64,000 nt of DNA, taken from Colias croceus. Its lineage: Eukaryota; Arthropoda; Insecta; Lepidoptera; Pieridae. The notes under the pieces are model-generated. The model ran no database searches, had not been told where the DNA came from, and saw only the letters and a program-made list of their open reading frames with translations. The DNA is taken from assembly GCF_905220415.1 (NCBI RefSeq), contig NC_059568.1:6758001-6822000 (forward strand), in the 5' to 3' direction. The position numbers and the translations under genes are program-made. Positions within the stretch are counted from its first letter, which is position 1, and the number at the start of each line of letters is the position of its first letter. Shown here piece after piece: positions 32,475 through 42,763 of the stretch.

Positions 32475-33824
32475 TAGTTAGTATCTTATTTTCAAATAAT
32501 TAACACTTATTTACTTTATAAAACTTTTAAAAATTTTGTTATCCTCACAAGGGTACGCTGTAGAATTTTATATTCTTACTTTTAAATTTTAGCCGGTTGA
32601 CAAACCACGTGCTTGGTTATAGCCTAAAATTTATAGTAATTTTATTATTATTCTACAAATGTGTAAGTGTGTCCCCTGATCCTTAATTTGCGTTATACGA
32701 TCGTGTTTACAAATTACGCGTTTTCTATTATTAAATAATTAATCTTATAGGTACAATAATTGGGCACAGGCCACAGTTCTCATATTATAGGTAGGTAGGT
32801 AATCGAAGTTGATTCTTTTTTTACGAATTTCGTTATTTCGATCAAAGGGCTATAGGTAGGCATAACAATTATGTGGCAATATCATTCTCAAAGAAACTCT
32901 TGATGAAAGTTTGGAATACTGAGCTGTGTAGGTAATATCATTGCCGACGCGGCACAAAAATAGTTTCATGCGTACCTATGCCTAGATCCTAGACAGCAAA
33001 AGGACCCCGTTTGTCTGCTCTGATAGTATTTTACAGCTTTATTCTCTGGGAAGGCATGCCTTTATAGCTTTTGTAATATTCATAAGTACAACCTACTAGT
33101 TTGTCTTTTCACGGTAAAGCGTTGCAATGCACAGCAGTAGTCGATTTATTAGCTCAGTTTATACATGTAAAAATATAAATTATTGTTAAAACGAGAAGAA
33201 TACTTTTGGGTATTAAATACATTTATTCAAAGATACTAACCATTATCTTTAATTGTAAAATTATACAATGTAATGAGTATACTACTTAGCCCCTTGACAT
33301 AAAATTAAAAATAGCGGGTGACTCCTCACTCCAGTGTTCTACAGTGAATGGAGATTTATTCGCAAGTCGCAACTAGACGAGCGCCCCAGCTGCTCCTCCC
33401 GGGTACTGGTTACTGGTTAGGCCTGTTATTTATCGTAACAAAATATGTAGTAGGTAACTTACCTTTCAATTTAGATAAAACTGCACTTTAAACACAGTTT
33501 AACTAATTAGGTATATATAATATTTTTTTTTGTATAATTATAATTATTAAAGGAAGTTAAAACTATTTTAACGCTATAGGTAACTAACGTGTTTATTAGT
33601 TCCTTGCAATACTAATTGAAATTTTCGTTTGTTTAGAAATGTTTGATTATTAAATAAATATTATTTCGGTTCTACTTTTAGCTGTTATGTTTGAGCTGTT
33701 TGTTATAAGTTTGTCCAATACAACGTTTGTAGGTTATTTTTCTTTAATTAAAATATATTCTTGGTTCTTATTTACATATTTAACTGTTGTCCAAAGATTT
33801 CATCTTCATTAATTTATAACGATA
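32475..33824. other. NDRG intron sequence, no gene seen
   Basis: Short frames only. Positions 33380-33410 are locally GC-rich (CGAGCGCCCCAGCTGCTCCT) without further structure. Confidence 0.5.
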
Positions 33825-34012
33825 CTAGCGGTCCGCCCCGGCTTCGCCCGTGGTACATATTTCGCAATTAAAAGTAGCCTATGTCCTTTCTCGGGTATCG
33901 AAATATCTCTATACCAAATTTCATGCAAATTGGTTTAGTAGTTTAGGCGTGATTGAGTAACAGACAGACAGACAGAGTTACTTTCGCATAAAAATTTATA
34001 ATATAAGTATAA
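33825..34012 (-). mobile_element. non-autonomous Helitron-like element, type B body with a second kind of 3' end
   Basis: The 5' side carries the type B GCGAAAGTAACTCTGTC block. The 3' end is ACCACGGGCGAAGCCGGGGC followed by GGACCGCTAG, unlike the GTGGAAAGCTAG of the other type B copies. The copies at 58402 and 58749 share this 3' end. Confidence 0.75.
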
Positions 34013-34530
34013 GTTTTTTCATTTTACGTTGTAGGTATTTTATTTAGTTTTTTTTGTACATAATTTAGGCGTGTGTTCGTGTGTCTGTGTTTATGTTACG
34101 GGCAATTTGATAAGTCCGGGCACTATTAATAAAGGCCGGTCTGCATTCATAATGCTTGTCAGTACCTACCTACATTTATTTAAATCAAAATATTGAACAT
34201 TACATGGAGCAAGTGCCTTAGAGCATTCCTAATTATGGCCGATTAAAGTGATAAATTAATTACATTGCCCTTGCCTCTCGAGCATTATTAATACTGGCCA
34301 GTGGCCGGTCTACTTGTATATACTATTTCCTAATACGGTAATTTTTACACACATTTGTGGATCTAGAAAATTCCAATTAATCTTGTCCATACTAAAAACA
34401 CGAACATGATACGGAATTATAAACGCTGCATAACATTACCATGTTCGTTTTTGCTAGCGCGTTATGATTGTTATATTGATCTATAACGAAACTGTTGCCA
34501 AGTATAATGTTACTTTTCCAACTTTAGATA

Positions 34531-34640
34531 GAAGAGTTTGTTTGTTTGTTTGAACGCGCTAATCTCAGAAACTACTGGTCTGATTTGAAAAATTCGTTTG
34601 GTGATAGATATACCATTTATCGAGGAAGGCTATTATAGTA
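34531..34640 (+). mobile_element. truncated Helitron-like element, type E (5' part)
   Basis: GAAGAGTTTGTTTGTTTGTT, ACGCGCTAATCTCAGAAACT and TCGAGGAAGGCTATTATAG are present. The GC-rich 3' end with CTAG is missing. Confidence 0.65.
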
Positions 34641-34707
34641 AGGTAAAATTGAAATGTCTGTAAATTCAAAGTACCTAGTAATTGTTTTCTCGAGTGTTTG
34701 TTTTTGA

Positions 34708-34774
34708 GTGAAACTTCTATATGCGCGTTGACAGTAAAATTTCAAGGTCGCGTCATGCCAATACCGTCACGTCA
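34708..34774 (-). repeat. short repeat, inverse of 52351-52420
   Basis: Read on the minus strand it is TGACGTGACGGTATTGGCAT, CGACCTTGAAATTTTACTG and AGAAGTTTCAC. The same order is seen on the plus strand at 52351-52420. Confidence 0.55.
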
Positions 34775-34876
34775 TGGAGTAAGTTTCACTTTTGACACAT
34801 GTGCTCGGCACACTATTTTACATACTATCATGATATATGAACAAACTTTTGAACACATTCATTTATCTTACTGTAC

Positions 34877-35134
34877 TAGTTCAGGATACATCGCCCATTT
34901 TTGCAAGTGACTACTATCAAGCTAATTATCAAGATTGAACAAAAAAAATATCAGTTAGTAATAAATATTTGAGAACCATCAAATCAAAAATTTTTATCCT
35001 TGTTATCTCTGTTAGCTACCACAATCGAGAGTTTCGTACACGAAATTATTCGGTGTCTCATCAAAATAAAGCTACAAACGGAAAATCAGCTTGATAGTAG
35101 TCACTTGCAAAAATGGGCGATGTATCCTGAACTA
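34877..35134. mobile_element. 258-bp MITE with about 48-bp TIRs, complete copy
   Basis: TAGTTCAGGATACATCGCCC and TTTTGCAAGTGACTACTATC at the left are matched in inverse at the right. The interior is shared with 24062-24290. The flanks read GTAC and TACT, so a short TA-containing target duplication is likely. Confidence 0.8.
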
Positions 35135-35152
35135 TACTTACAGATTAGATTA

Positions 35153-35520
35153 TTAAGGCGACTACACCACCGAAACTAGCGCCCCCCCAACATTTTATTT
35201 TTTTACTCCTAAACCAGATCAAATTTAAAAAATCTAGCTCGGTACTTTGCTAGTATATTACTTGTAGTATTTTTGGTATTACTTTTCATTATTTTGCATT
35301 CGGTAAATTAGGAGAACTTTTGATTACCGCCAAAAGTGGCCACTTTTAATCAAAAGTTCTCTAGAATAATGAACAGTTAGAATAGAGAAAAGTAATACCA
35401 AAAATACTACAAGTAATATAGTAGCAAAGTACCGAGCTAGATTTTTTAAATTTGATCTGGTTAAGGAGTAAAAAAATAAAATGTTCGGTGGCGCTAGTTT
35501 CGGTGGTGTAGGCCTCTTAA
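35153..35520. mobile_element. 368-bp foldback MITE bounded by TTAA
   Basis: Long inverted arms run from TTAAGGCGACTACACCACCG through CAGATCAAATTTAAAAAAT, AGCTCGGTACTTTGCTA and ACTTGTAGTATTTTTGGTAT. They return in inverse to GGCGCTAGTTTCGGTGGTGT and TTAA. The centre holds GAACTTTTGATTACCGCCAA and its inverse. TTAA at both edges could be a piggyBac-type target duplication, but the termini do not start with CCC. Confidence 0.75.
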
Positions 35521-36512
35521 AGCATCTTCATAACTTATTACATTTCTGTATTTATGTCTGTCTGTTTCGTAATCAGGCTTGTTCCACAGAATGGTATGGA
35601 TGTATATTGTGGCACTGAAAATATCTGATTCTTTATTTTCAAATCATAATATGTAACCTTTGTACCATTTATCGAAATTATTTGTCAAACCCAACCCACG
35701 TTCTTCGATGAAATCTAAACTTTAAATTATTTTCGTTTCATAGTATTGGCATAATAATATGACATAAGTAGATACATGTACCGAGAAGTAGGTTTCCCTT
35801 GAATTTTTCCCAGAATATTAGATTTCATTTTCTTTTGTATTATTAAGAAGAATATTCCATTATATAATAAATAATAATGCATCTTGCATATGAATGGTTT
35901 TGCAAGGTAGATTAGATTAAAGAAACATATTAATATCTACATATAATAATTTGAAATTAAGTGGTTTATATTTTATAAATTCTAGCTTCATTTCTCTGGA
36001 CTTTACAAAGGTGGCATAGTTGACATTGGGTGCGATGATATTGTTTTGAAATAGTTTGTGGGATGTTAGAACAATAAAGACAAGAATAAATATGGTAAAT
36101 GAATAATTTTAGTTTAAAGATATCTAAGAATGCATTGCTACATATCGAAAAACCTATTTTTTTTTAAACTGTACCACCCTGAGATATCGCGTAAGGTTCA
36201 ATCAAAGCTTTGAAAAAAATGTTCAAAGGTTCAGACTAAATAGAATTGTTTGAGATGCATTGTACAATTAGGGGTATTTAAAAGTGCATTATCGTGCGTG
36301 CCCTGCTCGCTTCTGCTCGCTCGTTCGCAAATTGGAGGTACTTCGCTTGCTCACGTCCTGGCCTTTTGCCAAGAAACCCGGTCGATGCGAACCGAACGTA
36401 AAGCGGGCCACCAGACTGACACTACTCTTTGCTACATACCCTCAATGTTCTATATATTATATACGCTTAGTTACACGTCGGCAATACAAAAATCTTTAAA
36501 CTTCTGATTTTT

Positions 36513-36673
36513 AGGCTTCCGTACCGAAGTGGTAAACTGAAGCTTATTACTTCTTAGTAATCCTCATTGTCTGTCTGTCCGTCCGTCTGTCAACAAACTG
36601 TATCCGATGTATCGTGATTGTTAGACTTTTGAAATTTTCAGAAATTATGTATCAAATACAAAAAAATAAGAAT
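36513..36673 (+). mobile_element. fragment of the GGGTTCCGTACC repeat
   Basis: GGCTTCCGTACCGAAGTGG is followed by TGTCTGTCTGTCCGTCCGTC and AACTGTATCCGATGTATCGT. It abuts the foldback MITE arm that starts at 36673. Confidence 0.55.
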
Positions 36674-36876
36674 CCCACCAAAAACATTTTCATGTAAAAT
36701 GTTGCCAAGACGAGCCCATATGACTCGCACTGTCAAAAAGTTATCAGATCTCATGTAGAGCCAAGCTTCTAACACTACACGCCCTAACTCTACAAGGCCT
36801 AACTTCACAAACTCTACACCTTAGTCAAAATATGTGGCTTGGCCGTTCGTTACTACAAGAACTATTGTATAACACA
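36673..36876 (-). mobile_element. foldback MITE, one arm plus loop (relative of 59050-59484)
   Basis: The arm CCCACCAAAAACATTTTCAT to TATGTGGCTTGGCC is followed by GTTCGTTACTACAAGAACTA. That is the loop of the complete element in reverse orientation. The second arm is missing. It ends 115 bp before NDRG exon 2. Confidence 0.75.
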
Positions 36877-36990
36877 CTGCACTCAACAGCAGTGTTAGCG
36901 TTCCTTATAAATACGCTCAAATTAGTTGCGTATCATTTGAATCTATCTTTTGTTATTCCATAGGAAATAACATTACGTTTCTGTTAACAG

Positions 36991-37136
36991 GCGAGACATC
37001 CCTAAAATTCGTCGCTTCTGCTACCGTCCGTGTTTTGAGTTCCGGATAAACACTAATTTTGGAAGAATTCTTGTTGCTATCCAAGGAAACACACAAAAAC
37101 CCGCAATCGTTACCTACCACGATATTGGCTTTAACT
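36991..37136 (+). CDS. MESK2: NDRG-family gene (MESK2-like), shared exon 2
   Basis: The acceptor CTGTTAACAG (36981-36990) precedes a 146-bp exon that ends at the donor GTAAGT (37137). The first base completes the phase-2 codon of either first exon; then come 48 codons (RDIPKIRRFCYRPCFEFRIN and on) and one leftover base. The C-terminal half reads RILVAIQGNTQKPAIVTYHD and then IGFN. This is the NDRG pattern of a short strand with V.V.G....P..VTYHD(I/L)G.N at the start of the alpha/beta-hydrolase-like fold. NDRG proteins are cytoplasmic and implicated in stress responses, differentiation and trafficking; fly MESK2 was found as a modifier of Ras signalling. The usual second Leu in HDLGLN is Phe here. 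The plus-strand frame is shorter than the incidental minus-strand one at the same place. Confidence 0.85.
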
Positions 37137-37864
37137 GTAAGTATAAATATCATATCTTATAACATGCTTTCGAAAGTTATATTTCAAGGTATCTTGTTAA
37201 TATATACGGAATAAAAGCTTCAAAGGTGGAACTTTGATTATCTTTCCAACTAAATTTGCCAACAGAGCTGTAGCTTTGAACAAGTTTGTTTTTAATATTG
37301 TAAGATTGCAGTAACAGTTTATTATTGGATCCAATATGAATCAAACGGCCAGTATTCAATAAAATGTACTGTACTTATCCGTATCGTTTATAACATTTTT
37401 TTATGCTCGTTAGTAAGTATTCACATACCTATTGTATAAATCTTTGGTATCGTGATAAACGCGCGTTTTATCGCGTAGAACCCTATTTACATGATGCCAT
37501 TTTGTTGTACTAGGTAATGACTTATGACTGAATGCAATACTTTAAAACGCATCTTCTTCACGGCGCATTTTCTGGTCTATTACATATATTATTAAAGAAA
37601 TAAACGACTTGCGTAGTCTAATGTTACAATATAAATTTGTACAAGTTTTGATTTGAAGCTTTTCTCAGTGCAACAAGCACAAGCTATAATGGTACATGCA
37701 CATACAAGCTGGTGTAGACAAGTCGAAAGTTCTTTAAATTATATGTATTATTATTGCATTGGGGTAAAATCAAAGGCACATTTGCAATTATTTTATGTCA
37801 AGACTTGCATACAATAACTGTTTTTTTTTTTCGCCTATTATGTGCAATTAAATTTATCAGGCAG
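37137..37864. other. NDRG intron sequence, no gene seen
   Basis: AT-rich intron between exon 2 and the tRNA-like segment, with no features I can support. Confidence 0.5.
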
Positions 37865-37941
37865 GATCACAAGTGGCCGAGAGGCTAGGCGTCACCCCGA
37901 AATGACAGAAAGACGCGGGTTCGAATCCCGACACCGTGATC
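37865..37941 (+). repeat. tRNA-like segment (tRNA pseudogene or SINE head)
   Basis: It is 77 nt long and closed by GATCAC/GTGATC. GTGGCCGAGAGGCTAGGCG resembles a Ser/Leu-type D-arm with an A box, and CGGGTTCGAATCCCG is a perfect T-arm with a B box. The acceptor stem is 6 bp plus a mismatch, and the spacing after the T-arm is too long for a standard tRNA. The anticodon arm (GTCA/TGAC, 8-base loop) is irregular. A functional tRNA is unlikely. The A/B boxes could still work as a Pol III promoter, as in tRNA-derived SINEs. Confidence 0.55.
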
Positions 37942-39245
37942 AATTTCTTTATATTCTTAAAAAAATCGCAATACAAATTTGTCCAAGAATCTACATCGTG
38001 TGGTAACATCGTGGCTCTGTGATTGACGCCCTAATTGCATTCAACGCGCGTTATGTTAGAATGCAGAGGCCGAGACGCAATTCACCAATTTCTTTAGTGC
38101 TTAAATCTCACCTCAATCCTCATATTATGTTTGCTATAAACATTAATGATCCTTTACAGAAAAATAGGTCACTTAGTTGCGAAATAAATTGCACGTATGT
38201 ATACAGAGTGCACTTAGGTCAAGTGACATACAATTTGAAACGACGCAGAGATATAAAGAAAATGTAACAAGAAATACACATTCAAAGATGCTTCTATAAA
38301 CTAGTTATTCCTTGAATATCGTGCGAGTGAATATTTGAGGTGCATGCAGCATGTTAAGCTCATGGTTCATTTCTCTAACGAACGTCAGCTTTGATATGGC
38401 TTTGATTAATAAATATATTAGCCTTAGGTATATTCTTAAAATTGCTTTTGACTTTTGAGCTTTCGTTTAGATATCTATAGGTAGCTAATATCCTTTCATT
38501 CATTTTCTGATAATATCTTTTGGTCGCCTCTTACGATACCTATGGTAGGAGTGGAGAAGGTACTATTATTTACCCGAAAGTTGGAACCCTCTCCGTATTT
38601 AGTATAGTTGGTCTTTAAATATTGTAGTTTATTCATTATATTATAACTACATTTTTTAGAATTTTATTTGAAATTAATTTAAATTCATCAAATAAAGTAA
38701 CTATAAAGTATTTGAATATATTAATTTAATTAATGATATGCATTTTAATGACATTTTTATGTATCACAGTTTTTAATTACTTAAGGCGCTACATCAGCTT
38801 GTATAGTAGGTAAGGGAGTTTTGTCGCCTACGCAATTCAAGCAATGTATTCTATTTCGGGATACATTTTCCATTTGTGTAAAATTGTGACTTAACTTTTC
38901 ATACGGTGGTATTTGTAAATGAAACGTTTAAGCAATTTTTAAACTTTAACTAGAAACATTTATTTGTTCAACGTATTTATAACTACTCGTGGCTGTTATT
39001 TAGAAAAGAATAGTGAATAAGTACTTACCTTGTCCCTTTTTTCTTTTATTTTTCTTTAAAAGTACAAAATAAAAAAAATTGAGGGCGCGCTTAGTAAATA
39101 CTAAATAGTAAGCCGTGCACGTGAATATTACCTGTACTCGCCGAAATCGGTACCAACTACCATATCACATTACATATTTGGTATGTTCTTATAAAATGCT
39201 TGAAAGTAAGAATACTATTATTTATTACTAGGTTTACATTAGTTA
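37942..39245. other. NDRG intron sequence, no gene seen
   Basis: An 82-codon frame (38019-38267) lies just after the tRNA-like segment. Its composition is not domain-like and it may belong to a SINE body. No poly(A) or tandem tail marks an end. Confidence 0.4.
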
Positions 39246-39481
39246 CTAGGTTTCCGCCCGTGGCTTCGCCCGCGCAGTCAAAGAAAAACCCGCATAGTTC
39301 TCGTTCCCGTCGGATTTCCGGAATAACGTCATTTTCCTGGGATAAAAAATAGCCTATGTCCTTTCTCGGGTATCAAAATATCTCCATACCCAATTTATGA
39401 AAATTGGTTCAGTAGTTTAGGCGTGATTGAGTAACAGACAGACAGACAGAGTTACTTTCTCATTTATAATATTAGTATGGA
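39246..39481 (-). mobile_element. non-autonomous Helitron-like element, type B
   Basis: On the minus strand it starts TCCATACTAATATTATAAAT and ends CACGGGCGGAAACCTAG. The CCCGACGGGAACGAGAACTA block is slightly diverged. Confidence 0.75.
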
Positions 39482-39537
39482 TTATTCTGTGATATCACTG
39501 ACAATAATTACAACTGACAAATGAACATTGACCAATA

Positions 39538-39708
39538 TGTTTGTTTGTTTGTATGTTTGAGCGCACTAATCTCGGGAACGACTGGTCCGATTTGAAAAAT
39601 TCTTTCGATCTTAGATAGCCCATTTATCTAGGAAGGTTTTAGGCTATATCATCACGCTAAGACCAACAGGAGCGGAACCACGCCAATGAAACCGCGCGGC
39701 ACAGCTAG
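39538..39708 (+). mobile_element. non-autonomous Helitron-like element, type E
   Basis: It has GTTTGTTTGTTTGTATGTTT, CTCGGGAACGACTGGTCCGA, CATCACGCTAAGACCAACAG and a 3' end GCGCGGCACAGCTAG before T. The exact 5' TC is not clear. Confidence 0.65.
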
Positions 39709-39739
39709 TAAGAAATAAGTACGCTAATGGGCAATTATC

Positions 39740-39776
<37 letters not shown>

Positions 39777-39829
39777 CGATAGGCAGACGTTTGACCACTA
39801 TCCCACCTGATGGAAAGCGGCGATGTGGT

Positions 39830-42763
39830 CTACTTGGGTGCACGTCTGCCTAGGAGGAGCCTATTCACCCTAGCTTTGAAGAGGTCCAGGTTGTATTGCT
39901 CAGGAAAAATAGTGGTAGGGAGTGAATTCCATTGCTTGGCTGTTTTAATTATGAAAGAAGACTCGAAGCGGCGAGTTCGAATGTTAGGAATATCCACAAC
40001 GAAAGGATGAAACCCCTCAGCACGCCTCGAAGTACGATTGAGGAATGGAGATGAAGGAATTAAGTTGTGTAAACCTAGCGCACACTCGCCGAAGTGCAAC
40101 CTGTAGAACACCGAAAGACATGCCACCTCACGACGGTGCTCAAGACTCAAGAGTCGAGCATCAACTAAGGGGGAGTTGTTAATAATACGTTTGGCACGTC
40201 TTTCTATTGAATCCAAAGCCCCAAGGTGGCATCTAGCCGCGCCTGCCCACAAGTGACTACAATACTCCACACACGAACGGACTTGAGCTTGGTAAAGATT
40301 AAGAAGCTGTCCCGGTGTGAAGTATTGCTTGACCTTGTTCAGAATACCGAGCTTTTTGGCGGCCAGATGGGCCTTGGATTCAATAAACTGACCGAAGTTG
40401 AGTGTAGAAGATAAAGTGACACCAAGCAACTCTAGACAGTCGGCTATTGCTAGAGGCACATCTCGGAAGATCGGAGTGGATGTTATAGAACTCCGTTTTG
40501 CGGAAAACAGACACGCTTGAGTTTTGGATGCGTTAAACCCTACAAGATTGGCATCGCCCCAATCGGACACAGCCTGAAGAGTGAGGTTCAAGCGAACAAC
40601 CATGTCCTCCCGAAGAGATTCGGTCTCAACCTTTGAAGTGCGGGCACTGGACTTGTATCTTTCGACAATAGTGCTGTCATCTGCATAACTAAACATATTC
40701 GGAGCAATCATGTCGTCTATGTGCAGAAGAAACAGTGTTGCCGAAAGAACGGACCCCTGCGGAACGCCGGCATTGATCGGCATTGGCTCTGACGAGCAAC
40801 CATCGACAACAACTCGTATGGACCTGTCCCGCAGAAAGTCAGCAATCCAAGTGCAAAGGTCTCTTGGAATTCCATAAGATGGGAGCTTGTTTAGAAGACT
40901 ATCGTGCCAGACCCTATCGAAAGCCTTTGAGATATCCAAAGAGACTGCAAGGGCCTCTCCGAATTCCTCAACGGCTTCTCCTACAAGATGTGTCACATGC
41001 ACTAAGAGGTCGCCAGTAGATCTATTACGCCTAAAACCGTACTGGTGGTCATTCAAAAGGTCGTTGGCTTCTAGGTGCATGAGGAGCCGATTGTTCAATA
41101 TACGCTCCATAGTCTTACAGAGTATGGAGGTTATTGAAATCGGACGATAGTTAGTAGGGTCTGACCGACTGCCCTTCTTTGGAACGGGTTGAACGTTGGC
41201 AAGCTTCCAACTTTTAGGGACAACTCCAGTCTTCAACGAGAGGCGAAACAAACGTGTTAGGATAGGGGAAAGTTCAGGAGCACAAGTTTTCAAGACAACA
41301 GCAGGTATTCCATCCGGTCCATTGGCTTTATTCTCGTCGAGGTTGCGAAGTGTTTTAAGGACTTCCTTGTTCGTAATGCGGATGTTAGGCATATGAACGC
41401 CACGGTGTTGAATAGTGGGTGGAGCAATATTTTTAGGAGGATCCAGACGAGAATTATTGGCAAACAGTAGGGCAAATATATCTGCCTTATCCCTCGCACT
41501 ATGGGCCAGTGAACCATCGGGTCTCAGCAACGGTGGTAGAGTGGGACGGCAAAAGTTGGACTCGACCGCTTTGGCTAAGGACCAAAAAGCTTTGCTTCCT
41601 GCGGGGTAGGAAGCAAGCTTACTTCCGATACTCCGCACATGGGCAAAACGAGCTCTCCTTTGAATTTTCTTGCAGGTTTTGGAAGCTTTGTTGAAGGCTT
41701 TCTTTTTCTCGCGAATATCATGAGCTTTACGGATTCGAGCGTCGACCCAGGCTTGGAAAGCAGCTTGCTTATTAGCCAATGCAGCTTTACATTGTACATT
41801 GAACCAAGGTCTAGCTTTGTCGTTGATGCGAATGTCAGAAAAAGGTATAAAATATTCCATAGCCTGTTGAATCACACCAACAACTTTATCCGCACAGCTC
41901 GATGGGTCTGCGGTAGAGAAGCACAATTCCCGCCAAGGATAGGATGCAAAAAAGTGCCGCATTTCGTCCCAGTCCGCGGTTTTGTATCGCCATACTCTCC
42001 TTGTTCCCTTCAACGAAGGATCTGGAGGGGTGTATGATGACACAGACTTCACCAGACAGTGATCAGATGTCCCAAGTGGAGCGGAAACTGAGACCACGTG
42101 ACGGTCTGGCTCAGAGGTCATCATAAGGTCGAGACAGTTGGCAGTATGGCCGTCAATGTCTGGAACACGAGTTGCAACGTCTACCAGCTGAGAAAGGTTT
42201 AAAGAAGTCGCTAAATTAAAGGCCTCTTTCCCAGCATGGTCCGTCTTTTGGAACGGGAATAACCATTCTGCATGACAGGCATTAAAATCCCCCAGAAAGA
42301 CAAGTTCAGCGCTCGGATATCTAGCTTGTACCACATCAGCCACTTCACTGAGATAATTAAATAGCCTTGTAGTCTCCTGATCACCTTTGTGCGAACGGTA
42401 TACACAAGCATAAACTATTTTGTCAAAACCTGTATCAGCCATGATCCACAACACAGAGAAACTGGGCTCTTCAAGGTCACGGAGTCGCAGAGTGCAGATG
42501 TCATCACGAATATATACACAGGTACCAGCTTTCGGCTGGAAATTGTGTTCAAGCATGTAACCAGGGTACCCGAGATATGACGTGTCATCAGGACATCGGA
42601 TTTGCGTCTCTGTAAGGAATAATAGGTGCGGCTTTTCGGTCTCAAGATGATGGTGGACCGGTGTGAGATTAGAGTGCAAGCCTCGGATATTGGAGAGGTG
42701 CACTTGAAGAGAGAGGAAGTGCAGCCGCTGTGAATACCGTATTCCTTTGTGCAACTTTTTCAT
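39830..42763 (-). CDS. ORF2: endonuclease/reverse transcriptase, intact
   Basis: A 977-residue frame without stops. The endonuclease shows LSNIRGLHSN (23-32), LFLTETQ, ACVYRSH, GDFNACHAEW (from about 158), NCLDLMM and SDHCLV. The RT shows ENKANGPDGIPAVVLK, NYRPISITS, YGFRRNRST, LDISKAFDRVWHD, GVPQGSVLSA and FSYADDSTIV (YADD at 693-696). The full set of catalytic motifs suggests a potentially active enzyme that nicks DNA and copies its RNA in place. The start at 42763 (MKKLHKGIRY) is the first Met in frame; the endonuclease core follows after about 20 residues. Clade is uncertain: the poly(A) tail and LSNIRGLHSN style point to the I/Jockey side rather than CR1. A common lepidopteran type by my recollection. 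Confidence 0.88.
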   Translation of the reverse strand: MKKLHKGIRYSQRLHFLSLQVHLSNIRGLHSNLTPVHHHLETEKPHLLFLTETQIRCPDDTSYLGYPGYMLEHNFQPKAGTCVYIRDDICTLRLRDLEEPSFSVLWIMADTGFDKIVYACVYRSHKGDQETTRLFNYLSEVADVVQARYPSAELVFLGDFNACHAEWLFPFQKTDHAGKEAFNLATSLNLSQLVDVATRVPDIDGHTANCLDLMMTSEPDRHVVSVSAPLGTSDHCLVKSVSSYTPPDPSLKGTRRVWRYKTADWDEMRHFFASYPWRELCFSTADPSSCADKVVGVIQQAMEYFIPFSDIRINDKARPWFNVQCKAALANKQAAFQAWVDARIRKAHDIREKKKAFNKASKTCKKIQRRARFAHVRSIGSKLASYPAGSKAFWSLAKAVESNFCRPTLPPLLRPDGSLAHSARDKADIFALLFANNSRLDPPKNIAPPTIQHRGVHMPNIRITNKEVLKTLRNLDENKANGPDGIPAVVLKTCAPELSPILTRLFRLSLKTGVVPKSWKLANVQPVPKKGSRSDPTNYRPISITSILCKTMERILNNRLLMHLEANDLLNDHQYGFRRNRSTGDLLVHVTHLVGEAVEEFGEALAVSLDISKAFDRVWHDSLLNKLPSYGIPRDLCTWIADFLRDRSIRVVVDGCSSEPMPINAGVPQGSVLSATLFLLHIDDMIAPNMFSYADDSTIVERYKSSARTSKVETESLREDMVVRLNLTLQAVSDWGDANLVGFNASKTQACLFSAKRSSITSTPIFRDVPLAIADCLELLGVTLSSTLNFGQFIESKAHLAAKKLGILNKVKQYFTPGQLLNLYQAQVRSCVEYCSHLWAGAARCHLGALDSIERRAKRIINNSPLVDARLLSLEHRREVACLSVFYRLHFGECALGLHNLIPSSPFLNRTSRRAEGFHPFVVDIPNIRTRRFESSFIIKTAKQWNSLPTTIFPEQYNLDLFKARVNRLLLGRRAPK

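Noticed and set aside
36250..36507. 85-codon frame with CTCGCTTCTGCTCGCTCG repeats
   Set aside because: The sequence looks repetitive, two frames overlap with equal length, and neither resembles a protein I know.
36953..37153. Minus-strand 66-codon frame over NDRG exon 2
   Set aside because: The plus strand carries the conserved exon with matching splice sites; the minus frame is its shadow.
37865..37941. Functional tRNA gene
   Set aside because: The acceptor stem, the anticodon loop and the spacing after the T-arm do not fit a standard cloverleaf.
38019..38267. 82-codon frame after the tRNA-like segment
   Set aside because: No domain, no splice or codon-use support; it may be part of a SINE body.
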